A DNA stretch of 64,000 nucleotides. It comes from Ktedonosporobacter rubrisoli. Lineage in GTDB: Bacteria; Chloroflexota; Ktedonobacteria; Ktedonobacterales; Ktedonobacteraceae. A program made the translations under genes and the position numbers. The stretch is from the NCBI RefSeq assembly GCF_004208415.1, contig NZ_CP035758.1, forward strand, positions 5,208,001-5,272,000, written 5' to 3'. Of this stretch, positions 25,797 to 35,353 are shown one piece after another. Positions within the stretch are counted from its first letter, which is position 1. Every line of letters begins with the position of its first letter. The notes under the pieces are model-generated. The model was not told the DNA's origin. It did not search any database and saw nothing but the letters and a program-made list of their open reading frames with translations.

Positions 25797-27606
25797 TGCT
25801 GCTCTCCGCCTCTCTAGTTACAAAGTCATACAATTCAACGAAGTCAAGCAGAGACGTGCGGTATACATCCCAATCCTTATCGCTCGCACTAGTATCTCTA
25901 AACCAGGGGAAGACTACGCGCGGGTAACCATGGAGAGGATTCTCGGGATCCCGCAAGCGATAACGATTAGCGAAGCCGTATACCTGCTCGGCGACATAAG
26001 TCCGCTGCTCATAGCGCCAGTGGTTAAGAAGGGCCAGGCCACCGTATACCGAGGAGGTAAGATTCATCTTGAGCACAGCCTCGCGCAACTGGTGCAATTT
26101 CGTGCGTCCCAGGCGCTTCTTATCGCTCTCCCTGATCATATCTAACAACAGGCCCAGATCCTCTGGCTTATAGGGTCGCAGAGTGGCATAAAACTTTTCT
26201 TTCCGGTAATCCTTATATCTCTTATAGTAAGTTTCGTCATAGATGGCCTCAAAATCATTGCTATTGCTCCCAGTTACCACCATAAAATTGATGCGCGAAT
26301 CATCGATCTTATCCTCTTTCCCTTCCGTACGTGCCTGGGCGCGCGCTTCAGATCCGGCTTTCTTGGCAAATTTGAGCGTTGATTCGACCATATCTAGCAG
26401 CAGACCAAAGGGATAGCGAATGGGTGCTAGCACGACACCTACAGAGAGGGTATGATTGCTCATTAGCTCATGAAATTTCTTGGTAACGCTCAGAGCAACA
26501 TCCAGGGCGGCAGAGGCCGGGACCGCGATCAGCATATCGTCACCACCCAACAGCAGGATATCAAAAGGAAATATGGGATGCTTTCGAGCTTCTTCTGTTA
26601 GTTGCTCCTCAGGTTTTAGATGGCGCTCAATCTGGAGATGTTCGTTAATTGCCACACATAGAGCCTGAAGAATGGCCTCATCGACGGCCTGCGCAAGCTT
26701 CCTCTTCTCGGGGATTGTTTTACATTTCGCAAAGGCCTGACCCATATTGTTAGCATCGGCATAGACCAGGGCCAGATATTGCTTGGCCCCCTTGAAGTTG
26801 GCAAACTCGTTAAAATCGGCGGGACGCTCTATATTCACATCAAACTTATAATCCTGGTTATGTAAACCCGGCAGCACGCGCATCCAGAGCGCCTCGCCCA
26901 CGCCTTTCTTTTTCTCATTCGTGGTCACAACCCCTTCAACCCGGCGCTTAAATTCCTCAGATGAGGTGCTGATATCCGCTTCCGGCAGAATCTTGCTGAT
27001 TATCCTTTTAACATTTCTATCCTGTCCGCGCTTTCTCAGGCAGCTCTCGCAATAGACGCCATTAGCTTCTTCCTCATTATTCTCTTCATCTTCTTCATCT
27101 CTACTCTTAGAGCTGATCACGTCTTCTAGAATTTCATCTGCGCAGGCATATTCCACGCCACAGGAGCTACAGTGGCGCATAAAGGGCAGCGAGGGCAGGG
27201 CTAGCACAGAGGGTGGATGCTGCTTGTTCTCCTGTAATTTCCAGTCCAGCAGCTCAAACTCAGCCTTCAGAACTGTATCTTCGATATTCGCGCGGTTCAC
27301 GCCCTCGGGCAAAGCATGAATCGCATAGCTGAGGGAAGCTGCGCCGCCGGTCAGCTTGCGGTACTCGGCCTGTAAGCCCCTAATAAAGGCCTCAGCCTTA
27401 TCGCTCTCAATATAAAACTGGCCTGCGCCGCCATTGGCATAGATACACACTGCCTTATACTTTTCACTAGAGGCCAGTTCTAGCATGGTTCTGCGGTTGA
27501 GGTAGTCCAGCAGCGAGCTTGCACCACGGATCTCTTTTAGCTTGCTGGTGCCAAAAACAAATTGTTTGATATGGTCAGTATCAAACGCGATGAGAGATAA
27601 CCCCAC
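25783..27606 (-). CDS. cas10: Cas10, type III signature protein with GGDD cyclase and no HD domain
   Basis: 607 residues. It begins directly with the first palm domain (LIAFDTDHIKQFVFGT), so the usual N-terminal HD nuclease is missing and single-stranded DNA cleavage is not expected. A zinc site is formed by C146/C149 and C186/C189, with an acidic loop between. The second palm has YADANNMGQ (282-290) and LLLGGDDMLIA (351-361). GGDD 354-357 binds the metals used to make cyclic oligoadenylate from ATP. A helical D4-like region follows. It is the first gene of the operon, and overlaps in the run below it suggest one transcript. The signalling output fits the tandem-CARF gene at the operon end. 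Confidence 0.9.
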   Translation of the reverse strand: MGLSLIAFDTDHIKQFVFGTSKLKEIRGASSLLDYLNRRTMLELASSEKYKAVCIYANGGAGQFYIESDKAEAFIRGLQAEYRKLTGGAASLSYAIHALPEGVNRANIEDTVLKAEFELLDWKLQENKQHPPSVLALPSLPFMRHCSSCGVEYACADEILEDVISSKSRDEEDEENNEEEANGVYCESCLRKRGQDRNVKRIISKILPEADISTSSEEFKRRVEGVVTTNEKKKGVGEALWMRVLPGLHNQDYKFDVNIERPADFNEFANFKGAKQYLALVYADANNMGQAFAKCKTIPEKRKLAQAVDEAILQALCVAINEHLQIERHLKPEEQLTEEARKHPIFPFDILLLGGDDMLIAVPASAALDVALSVTKKFHELMSNHTLSVGVVLAPIRYPFGLLLDMVESTLKFAKKAGSEARAQARTEGKEDKIDDSRINFMVVTGSNSNDFEAIYDETYYKRYKDYRKEKFYATLRPYKPEDLGLLLDMIRESDKKRLGRTKLHQLREAVLKMNLTSSVYGGLALLNHWRYEQRTYVAEQVYGFANRYRLRDPENPLHGYPRVVFPWFRDTSASDKDWDVYRTSLLDFVELYDFVTREAESSIDEN

Positions 27607-28517
27607 GATGATCTTACCTCCGACCTCCAGACAAACGGATTAAACCTGGGCAATCACCCAGGCATCAACAGCATAACATAGTAGGGTTGGGCACTACATC
27701 AGAAATCCTTCTGAATTTTTTCGTTACTTGTGCTAGATTTGTATGCATCCAGTCACAAAAAGATGGGGGAACAACGTTACAAAATGAGAGGTCATGAGCT
27801 ATATGTATATATTGAGCTAACCGCATCTTCCCAAGAGGTACCTCGCTCTAGCCAATACATTACCATATCGCCTCTCTATGCCCTACAGTATACTTTATTA
27901 ATTTAGATATGCAATATTATCTAGTACATTTTTACCATGTTTAAGGCAGAAATCCGCATTTCTCATATCGCCATGGGCATTTCAGTTGCCACTTCACAGA
28001 TGTTCATTTTTTTATTACGCATTTTATGAGTTATCGATGATCTAGAACAAAGCTATAGTCTATCCTCCATCACAAGAAGTTAAACTTTTATAACATAACT
28101 AAAACACAAGCCCGCCTTAATTTTCCCTCTGAGATTGCCAGGCAATACCATTGCCATTAACAGCAATCTAGCAATTTCCTATATATCAGTTACTAATGAC
28201 AACAATTAGCGCCGGCAACAGGGCTGTGATCCTCATTGCTCCCTGGCCTCAGTACAAACATCATCACATTACAAGAAAGCTCTTAGTGCAGCTTCACGCT
28301 CCCGAACTTAAGCTATTACCCATCTGGGCGGCCTGCTTCTCTATACACTCACAAGGCAATCCAGCTAAATGCTTCAGATAAATAGATACGCATAATTACA
28401 GAAATGCAAAGCATGATAGAATAAGTCAAAACAAGAGAGATCTCAACCGAACGCATACGCCTGTTGCACACAAGCGAGTGCATATTCCGGCTTTAACACA
28501 AAAAAAAGAGAAAAGTC
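27607..28517. other. AT-rich region upstream of the cas operon, no CRISPR array
   Basis: 911 bases without a supported gene. Apart from the candidate promoter it holds only scattered short repeats such as AGCT-flanked AT at about 27809-27831. No regularly spaced direct repeats were seen, so the array serving this effector lies elsewhere. Confidence 0.6.
27887..27914 (-). promoter_or_regulatory. Candidate promoter of the cas operon
   Basis: On the minus strand, TTGCAT (27914-27909), a 16-base AT-rich spacer and TATACT (27892-27887). Transcription would start near 27880, about 270 bases before cas10. The match is moderate. Confidence 0.35.
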
Positions 28518-28970
28518 ATGTCATTTTTTTACGTTGTAACTCCATTACTTGAAGATGAAGCATTTACCCGCTGGCTTGATGAGTTTGGCATTATACCTCC
28601 TCCGGGAGCAACCAGCCGACTACCTACAATTCGTGAGCTTTGTTCTATTCTTGAGCAGCTTGAGGGCTTCAGTTTCGAAGTCTCTAAAGGAAGCACTCAC
28701 TGGGACGCAGATATCTTTGAATGTGGTCAACCCGGCAAGAGAGAGTCGGGAGAATATACCACGATATGGGTGAGCAACTATGAAGGCAACGAGGAAAGCC
28801 CCGTTGACTTTTGTTTTCGCAAAGGATCTGCCCGGCTCGTGCTTCTCATCCTCCGGCATCTCACGCCGCTCTGTGGTCCGCTTGTCATCGTTCTTGATAC
28901 TTGTTGTATCCCCATCCTTGTCACTCCGGAAACTGATGTTGACCGGGCACAACATGTGTGGGACGCATAA
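28518..28970 (+). CDS. Hypothetical protein
   Basis: 150 residues, no signal peptide or membrane helix, acidic. It begins MSFFYVVTPLLEDEAFTRWL and has a hydrophobic strand pair near residues 107-135. No family was recognised. The ribosome site is weak (AAAAGAGAAAAG upstream). It is divergent from the cas operon across 911 bases. The composition resembles a small soluble protein such as an immunity or Imm/SMI1-like protein, but nothing proves this. Confidence 0.5.
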   Translation: MSFFYVVTPLLEDEAFTRWLDEFGIIPPPGATSRLPTIRELCSILEQLEGFSFEVSKGSTHWDADIFECGQPGKRESGEYTTIWVSNYEGNEESPVDFCFRKGSARLVLLILRHLTPLCGPLVIVLDTCCIPILVTPETDVDRAQHVWDA

Positions 28971-29138
28971 GTATCCAAAGAAAAATGAACAGCAGCATCT
29001 ATCCCTCTTCTCTTTAGAGGTCGGGGCACATCAGGAATCCTAAAATAGGACTAGCAAGCATCCAATCTAGAAACATGCACGCTATCAAATGGTCTTCCAT
29101 AGGACTTCTCCTCAAGGAATCAGCCCATGAAAGTAAAA

Positions 29139-29200
29139 ATTGTCAATTTTTCATCCTCTCCAGGAGTATCTATAATGAGGGCTCTAGAGATTGTCAATTT
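29139..29200 (+). repeat. Direct repeat of 11 bases upstream of the MgtC-like gene
   Basis: ATTGTCAATTT occurs at 29139-29149 and 29190-29200, 51 bases apart (about five helical turns), just before the coding region. This spacing is compatible with cooperative binding of a regulator. Confidence 0.35.
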
Positions 29201-29247
29201 CACGTTAGCAGCAGCGCGAAGCCACATTAAGATAACAGAGGAATACC

Positions 29248-30510
29248 ATGGATGCATCTTTATTATTAGTACTAAAAATTGCAGCATCTGCCTGTATAGG
29301 ACTGCTCATCGGACTTGAACGAGAATGGGCACATAAAGATGCAGGAATTAGAAGCTTTGCCCTGACTGCCCTGCTCGGGACATTATCCTGGCTTGTCACA
29401 CCAGCGCTGGTCTATGCAGAAGTTGCTATAGTACTCCTGATCATGCTCCTGATCAATGTATACGCTTTTTTGAAAGAGCAGAATTTGGAGATTACCACAT
29501 CTATAGCTCTGGCTGTCACTAATGTACTTGGCATCACTATAGGCATGGGTAACTTCCTGCTTGCCTTCACCTGTGCCTTGATTATTACAGCCCTCCTCTC
29601 CTGGAAAACAGAGTTGATCACTTTTAGCGGTAAGCTCACTATAGAGGAGATCAGAGGTACATTGTTGCTAGGTTTTATTACAGCCGTCATCTATCCATTA
29701 CTACCTGATCATCCTATCGATCCCTGGAATCTTGTCAATCCACGCACTATCTGGTTAACCATCATCATTGTGTCTGGGCTCAATTTTATCAACTATGTCC
29801 TTTTGCGGGTTTTTGGAACGCGTGGCATACGTTATAGTGCAATATTGGGAGGATTGGTCAACAGTGCAGCGACCGCAGTTTTGCTTGGTCAGGAAACCAC
29901 AAACGATGTGAGCCAGGAAGCAGATGCGCCAACAAACATCTTGCTTGCCGATATGGCCATGATTCTGCGCAACTGGGTCCTGGTAATGCTTTTTGCTCTC
30001 CCGCGAGGTCTCAAGCCCGCCCTACCTACGCTGCTGATTCTCATTCCAATGATGCTAGCCGCAGGTGGCCTGGCCTTGCTGCTCATTCTGCGTATGAACA
30101 TAAAGAGTACGAAGCCATCGCAAAAGCCCGCACTCAAATCGCCCCTTGACTTGCGCTCCGTACTTATATTCGGGCTGCTATTTCTTGCGCTAACAGTCAT
30201 CAGTGGCCTGGCTAAACGCATATTTGGCGCAATCGGCTTCCTTGCGGTAATTGTCATCGGAGCCCTGGCCAGCGCGGCCTCTTCTTCAGTCCTGGTCGGT
30301 CAGCAAATTCAGAAGGGTCAGGTTGGGGACTTGCCGGCTGCTATTGCAATCTTCCTGGCCACCGTCGCAGGACTTCTAGAAAATATTGTGATCTACTGGG
30401 TCATTACACGCAAGCCAGCGCTCGGCTGGCGACTGGTGTTCTATACTCTACCTATCATATTTATAGGCATAGCAATCCTGGTCCTTACACTGCTTTTCCA
30501 TTGGGCATAG
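29248..30510 (+). CDS. MgtC/SapB family membrane protein with DUF4010 region
   Basis: 420 residues, about a dozen membrane segments. The N-terminal MgtC domain has IGLLIGLEREWAHKDAGIRS (about 17-36), including the R-E-x6-G-x-R signature. The C-terminal two thirds match DUF4010-type repeats, with GGLVNSAATAVLLGQE near residue 200 and GALASAASSSVLVGQQ near 345. Proteins of this build are found widely, and their function is not settled. MgtC itself modulates ATP synthase and survival at low Mg2+. AACAGAGGAA precedes the ATG. Confidence 0.8.
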   Translation: MDASLLLVLKIAASACIGLLIGLEREWAHKDAGIRSFALTALLGTLSWLVTPALVYAEVAIVLLIMLLINVYAFLKEQNLEITTSIALAVTNVLGITIGMGNFLLAFTCALIITALLSWKTELITFSGKLTIEEIRGTLLLGFITAVIYPLLPDHPIDPWNLVNPRTIWLTIIIVSGLNFINYVLLRVFGTRGIRYSAILGGLVNSAATAVLLGQETTNDVSQEADAPTNILLADMAMILRNWVLVMLFALPRGLKPALPTLLILIPMMLAAGGLALLLILRMNIKSTKPSQKPALKSPLDLRSVLIFGLLFLALTVISGLAKRIFGAIGFLAVIVIGALASAASSSVLVGQQIQKGQVGDLPAAIAIFLATVAGLLENIVIYWVITRKPALGWRLVFYTLPIIFIGIAILVLTLLFHWA

Positions 30511-30654
30511 TCTTGCCTCCTCACGATACCAGCGGGAGAGAAGAAACTTTCTGCTAGCGTTATACGTGACCATGATAAACAGAGATACAAGCTTTATTGC
30601 GCGAGGATAGCAGATTTATTCTAGAATGCATCATGGAGATAGGAGGGTCGCGGC

Positions 30655-31998
30655 ATGGCAGCACATACCCAGAACATACTACTTAAAGAGCTGCAAGATA
30701 TAGCCCATCCTCTTCAGGGTAATACTGATAACTATGATCCCTTGCTTGAGCTTATCGGTAACGCACGCCTTGTGTTGATTGGAGAGGCCTCCCACGGAAC
30801 TCACGAGTTCTATCAACAACGTGCAGCAATTACGCAGCGTTTGATACAGGAAAAAGGCTTTACCGTGGTTGCCGTCGAGGCTGACTGGCCTGATGCCTAT
30901 CGTGTCAACCGCTATGTGCGCGGCCTGGATGATGACGCTAACGGTAGAGAAGCCCTGAGCAGCTTCGTGCGTTTCCCGCTCTGGATGTGGCGCAACCATG
31001 ATGTTCTCGATTTTATCGAGTGGTTACGCACCTTTAACAGCACGCTACCTGCCGAGCAGAAGAAAGCAGGCTTCTATGGCCTCGATCTTTATAGCCTCTA
31101 TACCTCACTGCAGAGCGTAATCGCCTATCTCGATAAAGTTGATCCGGAGGCCGCGCAAAGAGCGCGCCACCGCTATGCTTGCTTCGAGCACTTTGGTGAA
31201 GATAGTCAGGCCTATGGCTACGCAACCAGCTTCAATCTCGCGCGATCATGCGAAGACGCCGTGGTCAATCAGCTTCTTGAGCTACAACAGCATACTGCCG
31301 AATACGCCAAACGCGATGGCCGGATCGCCGAAGATGATTTCTTCTATGCAGAGCAGAACGCACGCCTGGCGCGCAACGCAGAGCGTTACTATCGCACGAT
31401 GTTCAGTGGCCGCACTTCATCCTGGAACCTGCGTGATCAGCACATGGCCGAGACGCTCGACGCGCTGATTGCCCATCTTGACCGCTCTGGCAATCTGACA
31501 AAGGCAGTGATCTGGGAACATAACTCGCATCTTGGCGATGCACGAGCAACCTCTATGGGAGAGGAAGGCGAATATAACGTAGGACAACTTGTGCGTGAAC
31601 GACATGCAAAAGAGACGGCTCTCGTCGGCTTTACGACATATACGGGGAGCGTGACAGCTGCTTCGGATTGGGACGAACCGGCCGAGCACAAACATGTGCT
31701 CCCGGCGCTGCCAGAGAGTTATGAAGCACTCTTCCACGCTACAGGCATGCCACGCTTTATGCTTAATCTACACGACGAGAACATAGCTATTGAGCATTTG
31801 CGCGAGAAACGCCTTGAGCGCGCAATCGGGGTCGTCTACCTGCCACGTACTGAACGTAGCAGCCACTACTTTTATGCGCGCCTGCCGGATCAGTTTGATG
31901 CCATCATCCATATCGATAGGACGCACGCACTTGAGCCTCTGGAACGCACATCCCAATGGGTAGCCGGAGAAGAGGAAGCATTCCCCAGTGGCTTATAG
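30655..31998 (+). CDS. Erythromycin esterase family protein
   Basis: 447 residues. LIGEASHGTHEFYQQRAAIT (about 39-58) holds the E-x-x-H-G-x-x-E pattern, FTVVAVEADWPDAYRVNRYV follows, and WEHNSHLGDARATSM near residue 288 has the conserved His pair. In EreA/EreB these residues activate water to open macrolide lactones. Most chromosomal homologs have no proven antibiotic role. ATAGGAGGG precedes the ATG. The hydrolase and phosphoribosyltransferase genes that follow on the same strand form a recurrent trio. Confidence 0.85.
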   Translation: MAAHTQNILLKELQDIAHPLQGNTDNYDPLLELIGNARLVLIGEASHGTHEFYQQRAAITQRLIQEKGFTVVAVEADWPDAYRVNRYVRGLDDDANGREALSSFVRFPLWMWRNHDVLDFIEWLRTFNSTLPAEQKKAGFYGLDLYSLYTSLQSVIAYLDKVDPEAAQRARHRYACFEHFGEDSQAYGYATSFNLARSCEDAVVNQLLELQQHTAEYAKRDGRIAEDDFFYAEQNARLARNAERYYRTMFSGRTSSWNLRDQHMAETLDALIAHLDRSGNLTKAVIWEHNSHLGDARATSMGEEGEYNVGQLVRERHAKETALVGFTTYTGSVTAASDWDEPAEHKHVLPALPESYEALFHATGMPRFMLNLHDENIAIEHLREKRLERAIGVVYLPRTERSSHYFYARLPDQFDAIIHIDRTHALEPLERTSQWVAGEEEAFPSGL

Positions 31999-32104
31999 CG
32001 AAATGGGATGGCTAAACAAGATTGCTATCTCATCGGATTCACTTCCACGCACTGGCTAGAAAGGAGGTGCGGCCCTTGTTACCCGGGATGCCGCGCAAGT
32101 AATT

Positions 32105-32770
32105 ATGAATACACCAACCGCAAGAGAAACCCGAGCTTGCCAGATACAAATAAATGATAATGTCACGCTTGAAGGTGATCTGAGCCTTCCACCCAAGCCA
32201 CGCGGCCTTATTCTCTTCGCTCATGGCAGCGGCAGCAGCCGTCATAGCCCACGTAACCAATTCGTGGCCGGCGCCTTGCAGCAAGCGGGCTTTGCAACCC
32301 TACTCATGGACTTACTCAACGCTGAAGAGGAGGCCCAGGACCTTGAGAACGCCCAGCTACGCTTCAATATTCCTTTCCTTAGTGAGCGCGTAGTGAGCGC
32401 CACAAACTGGCTCTCGGCCCAGCCTGCCACGGATCAGTTAAAGATTGGCTACTTCGGAGCCAGCACAGGTGCCGCGGCAGCGCTAATGGCCTCAACGTTG
32501 CACCCTTTACTCATCGGGGCTATCGTTTCGCGCGGCGGCCGGCCCGATCTTGCCAGCTCTGCCCTCACCCAAGTCAAGGCGCCCACCTTGCTGTTAGTTG
32601 GCTCGGCCGATACAGCGGTTATCGAGCTGAACCGTATGGCGTATTCCCTGCTGCAGTGCGAAAAAGAGCTTATCCTGATACCTGGAGCCACGCATCTCTT
32701 TGAGGAGCCGGGTACGCTGGAACAGGTTGCCCAACTGGCCAGCCAGTGGTTTACCAAATACCTGGCTTGA
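32105..32770 (+). CDS. Alpha/beta hydrolase, dienelactone-hydrolase type
   Basis: 221 residues, soluble. FAHGSGSSRHSPRN (oxyanion region, about 38-51), nucleophile elbow GYFGASTGAAAALMAS with Ser near residue 119, Asp in LLLVGSADTAV and His in GATHLFEEPG near the C-terminus complete the triad. The ribosome site before the ATG is weak. The substrate is unknown. Its position between the esterase-like and phosphoribosyltransferase genes suggests a shared process. Confidence 0.85.
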   Translation: MNTPTARETRACQIQINDNVTLEGDLSLPPKPRGLILFAHGSGSSRHSPRNQFVAGALQQAGFATLLMDLLNAEEEAQDLENAQLRFNIPFLSERVVSATNWLSAQPATDQLKIGYFGASTGAAAALMASTLHPLLIGAIVSRGGRPDLASSALTQVKAPTLLLVGSADTAVIELNRMAYSLLQCEKELILIPGATHLFEEPGTLEQVAQLASQWFTKYLA

Positions 32771-32994
32771 GGTAAAGCGGAAAGAGGTGAGGCAGTAATC
32801 CTATTCCCGACAGAGATAGCTATATGAAATTTCTTCGTCAACTCTATCGGCGTACATTGTGTGCTAAGAGGCAAGTCTCGATATCCACAAGCGGATCGGG
32901 GCGAAGATATGGCTCGGCAATCCTCCGTCAGAAAATAGATAGCCAACGGAGCCAAAACGGTCAAAGGAGTTTTGCAGAAGAAAAGGGAAAGACA

Positions 32995-33666
32995 ATGGCA
33001 ACACTCTACCGCAATCGTGTCGAGGCCGGGCAACAACTTGCAACAACACTTACTGCCTACGCCCAGCGTCAGGATACACTCATTCTGGCCCTGCCGCGTG
33101 GAGGAGTGCCAGTCGCGTATGAAGTAAGTAAGGTACTCCACGTTCCGCTTGACATCTTTATCGTGCGCAAACTTGGCGTTCCAGGCCGCGAAGAACTGGC
33201 AATGGGCGCTATAGCGACCGGCGATGTCAGAGTGCTCAACGCGGAAGTCATACGCATGTTGCAAATCCCGGGACATGTGATTGAAGCAGTTACAGCAAGA
33301 GAACAACGTGAGCTAGAACGGCGCGAACAGCTCTATCGCGACGGGCGCCCCAGCGTAGAAGTGCGCCATCACAACATCATTCTTATTGATGATGGCCTAG
33401 CCACAGGAGCTACTATGCGCGCCGCCATACGAGCTCTCCGCCTGCAGAAACCTACAAGCATTATTGTAGCTGTGCCCGTTGCGGCACCTGCAACATGCAG
33501 TGAGCTCTCGACAGAGGCCGATGAAATCATCTGCGCCAATACACCTGATCCTTTCTTCGGGGTCGGCTGGTGGTACGAAGATTTCTCGCAAACCTCAGAT
33601 GAGGATGTGCATGATCTGTTAGCACGGGCCAACCATGAGCAACCAAGCGCAGCTCTCAAGCCTTGA
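32995..33666 (+). CDS. Phosphoribosyltransferase-fold protein
   Basis: 223 residues. IILIDDGLATGATMRAAIRA (about 127-146) is the PRPP-binding loop of type I phosphoribosyltransferases. The N-terminal half has LPRGGVPVAYEVSKVL and VRKLGVPGREELAMGAIA, usual for this stand-alone family often found beside or fused to dienelactone hydrolases. The true acceptor base is not known. The start at 32995 is preferred because homology begins there. An upstream in-frame ATG at 32824 adds 57 residues of basic, low-quality sequence. Confidence 0.82.
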   Translation: MATLYRNRVEAGQQLATTLTAYAQRQDTLILALPRGGVPVAYEVSKVLHVPLDIFIVRKLGVPGREELAMGAIATGDVRVLNAEVIRMLQIPGHVIEAVTAREQRELERREQLYRDGRPSVEVRHHNIILIDDGLATGATMRAAIRALRLQKPTSIIVAVPVAAPATCSELSTEADEIICANTPDPFFGVGWWYEDFSQTSDEDVHDLLARANHEQPSAALKP

Positions 33667-33782
33667 TCTGTACTTTTGCGCCCATTCATCTGACGGAGTT
33701 GCAAGATCACAACACCACAGGCTTACACTCCTGGGTCATTAAGGAGCACAAGATCTTGGGCTTGACTGATGATGAAACCACA

Positions 33783-33816
33783 AGTAGGGGCAAGTAATAG
33801 AGCGCTTGCCCCTACT
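33783..33816. terminator. Strong hairpin between convergent genes
   Basis: AGTAGGGGCAAG (33783-33794) pairs perfectly with CTTGCCCCTACT (33805-33816), a 12-bp stem with a 10-base loop. It lies between the phosphoribosyltransferase and MBL genes, which converge here. No T-run follows on either strand. Confidence 0.55.
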
Positions 33817-33919
33817 CTACTTGTCTCAAAAAGATAACAAATATCCCCTCTAAACAATGGAGCCCTCGCTAAGTGTCAAGCGCCTCTTCACTGTTATTTG
33901 CTCAAGCAAGCAATAATCG

Positions 33920-34684
33920 TCAAACGGTGATTGTTAACGGCTCACCGGGAGCCAGGATTTGTACTGATGTGGTGGGGGAAAGGGAAGCAGTGGCTTGCTC
34001 AAATTGCTGCAGGAGTTTCTCTGGCTTGCCAGCATACTTCAAGAACAGGCTATCCATAAGCGCTCCGCCCTTGAAGGTATAGTGGATTGGCACAGCATAG
34101 CGAGGCTGGAGGATGCGGCAGAGTTCGGCAGCATCGTTGGCATCCATTACAACTTTACGATTGAATGCCGGTCGAATGCGCAAGCCATTAATGGCAAGCA
34201 GCGCAACGTCGATCTTCTGACAATGCTCGCGTATCTCCTTCAGTTCGGGAATGAGCAGCGTATCTCCCCCAAAGTAGACAGTTGCCTCCCCAACCTGCAG
34301 CAGATAGGTAATTTCTGGCACGCCATGTTTGCCGGGTGCCGCAGTCACCTTGATCGGACCAAAGTTGGTGGTTTCCCAGGCATCCATCTCAACCACATTG
34401 GTAAAACCAACCTTGCGCGCATCCTGCGCAATCCCACGCTTGACTGCCATAGGCACCTGCTTATCAGGATAGGCCTGAAAGGCTTGCATATCATAATGAT
34501 CGTAATGTCCGTGACTGACAACAACCCCGGCAAGACGGGGTAGCTTCTCTAAGGTGATTCCATAAGGTTCGCCATGATAGTAGCCAAAGCGCTCCGAAAA
34601 CCAGGGATCGGTGAGAACCTGGTGGCCATCGAAGTCGATAAGAACACTGGAATGTGCAACGCGGGTAATAGTTATGGTTGCCAT
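33920..34684 (-). CDS. MBL-fold metal-dependent hydrolase (UlaG-like)
   Basis: 254 residues of the metallo-beta-lactamase fold. VVVSHGHYDHYDMQAF (about 56-71) is the H-x-H-x-D-H metal motif, GGDTLL supplies the bridging Asp, and YAVPIHYTF near residue 216 the last His. UlaG-type members hydrolyse small cyclic or phosphate esters. The ATG at 34684 has a perfect AGGAGG 5 bases upstream. It follows the TetR gene by 51 bases, and a CAAGCAA palindrome lies in that gap, so it has its own regulated promoter. Confidence 0.85.
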   Translation of the reverse strand: MATITITRVAHSSVLIDFDGHQVLTDPWFSERFGYYHGEPYGITLEKLPRLAGVVVSHGHYDHYDMQAFQAYPDKQVPMAVKRGIAQDARKVGFTNVVEMDAWETTNFGPIKVTAAPGKHGVPEITYLLQVGEATVYFGGDTLLIPELKEIREHCQKIDVALLAINGLRIRPAFNRKVVMDANDAAELCRILQPRYAVPIHYTFKGGALMDSLFLKYAGKPEKLLQQFEQATASLSPTTSVQILAPGEPLTITV

Positions 34685-34702
34685 GCAACCTCCTTTTCTT
34701 GC

Positions 34703-34718
34703 TTGCTTGAACAAGCAA
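34703..34718. promoter_or_regulatory. TetR operator upstream of the MBL hydrolase gene
   Basis: TTGCTTG (34703-34709) and CAAGCAA (34712-34718) form a perfect 7-bp palindrome with a 2-base spacer, 18 bases upstream of the hydrolase start. It shares its half site with the sequence over the tetR start codon. Confidence 0.6.
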
Positions 34719-34735
34719 TAGCCCGAAAAAAAATC

Positions 34736-35353
34736 TCATTTTTCATCTGAAGGCAAGCCACGAATCATCTGAGCCAGCAGCTGATACACCGCATCCACGT
34801 CCACAGTAGGGTCCATCATTTTTTGCAGGGCCAGCCCATCAAAGACAGCCAGCAAAAGTGAGGCCAATGCATCACGATTGGCGGATGGGGAAACGGCGCC
34901 TAATTGTTGCCCCCATGAAACCACTTGACCAATTACATCACGTCCCTCAGCGAGCAAATCACGAACTCCAGGAGAGAGTCTGGCATTGTGCAAACCCAAT
35001 GAGAAAAGTTCATAGCGCAGGCGATACGCTTCCGGTTGTTCAGCCAGGCGCGTCGCCGACAGAGCAAAGGCGACTTCCATAAACCGCTCTGGCGTTACGT
35101 TCTTGAGCAGTTCCCTGCCCTCCTGCATATGGAGTTCACCCATCGATTTGAGAACCTCTACCAGCAACTGATCTTTGCCGCCAAAATAATAATGTACCAA
35201 ACCAGGAGCGGCATCGGCCTCGCGTGAGATCTCACGCAGAGTTGTCGCATCGTAGCCCTTCTCCGCCAGCACCCTGGCTGCAGCGGAGATGATGCGTTTC
35301 CTCGTCTCCTGTGGTTCCTCTGAATGTTTCGAGGTAGTATCTTGCTTGCTCAT
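34736..35353 (-). CDS. TetR-family transcriptional regulator
   Basis: 205 residues. The N-terminal HTH reads AARVLAEKGYDATTLREISR (about 25-44) followed by GLVHYYFGGKDQLLVEVLKS, the standard TetR DNA-binding domain. The helical C-terminal ligand domain is unassigned. The start codon lies within the palindrome 35341-35362, so self-repression is very likely. The same half site precedes the MBL hydrolase gene and, in altered spacing, the lipoprotein gene at 35719. The inducer is unknown. Confidence 0.88.
   Translation of the reverse strand: MSKQDTTSKHSEEPQETRKRIISAAARVLAEKGYDATTLREISREADAAPGLVHYYFGGKDQLLVEVLKSMGELHMQEGRELLKNVTPERFMEVAFALSATRLAEQPEAYRLRYELFSLGLHNARLSPGVRDLLAEGRDVIGQVVSWGQQLGAVSPSANRDALASLLLAVFDGLALQKMMDPTVDVDAVYQLLAQMIRGLPSDEK

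Noticed and set aside
27607..28517. CRISPR array next to cas10
   Set aside because: Looked for regularly spaced 28-37 base repeats here and in the other long gaps. None found.
29127..29318. 63-codon frame overlapping the start of the MgtC-like gene, possible leader peptide as in Salmonella mgt
   Set aside because: It runs 70 bases into the MgtC-like gene in another frame. It has AAGGAA upstream but no Pro-rich or other leader-peptide pattern.
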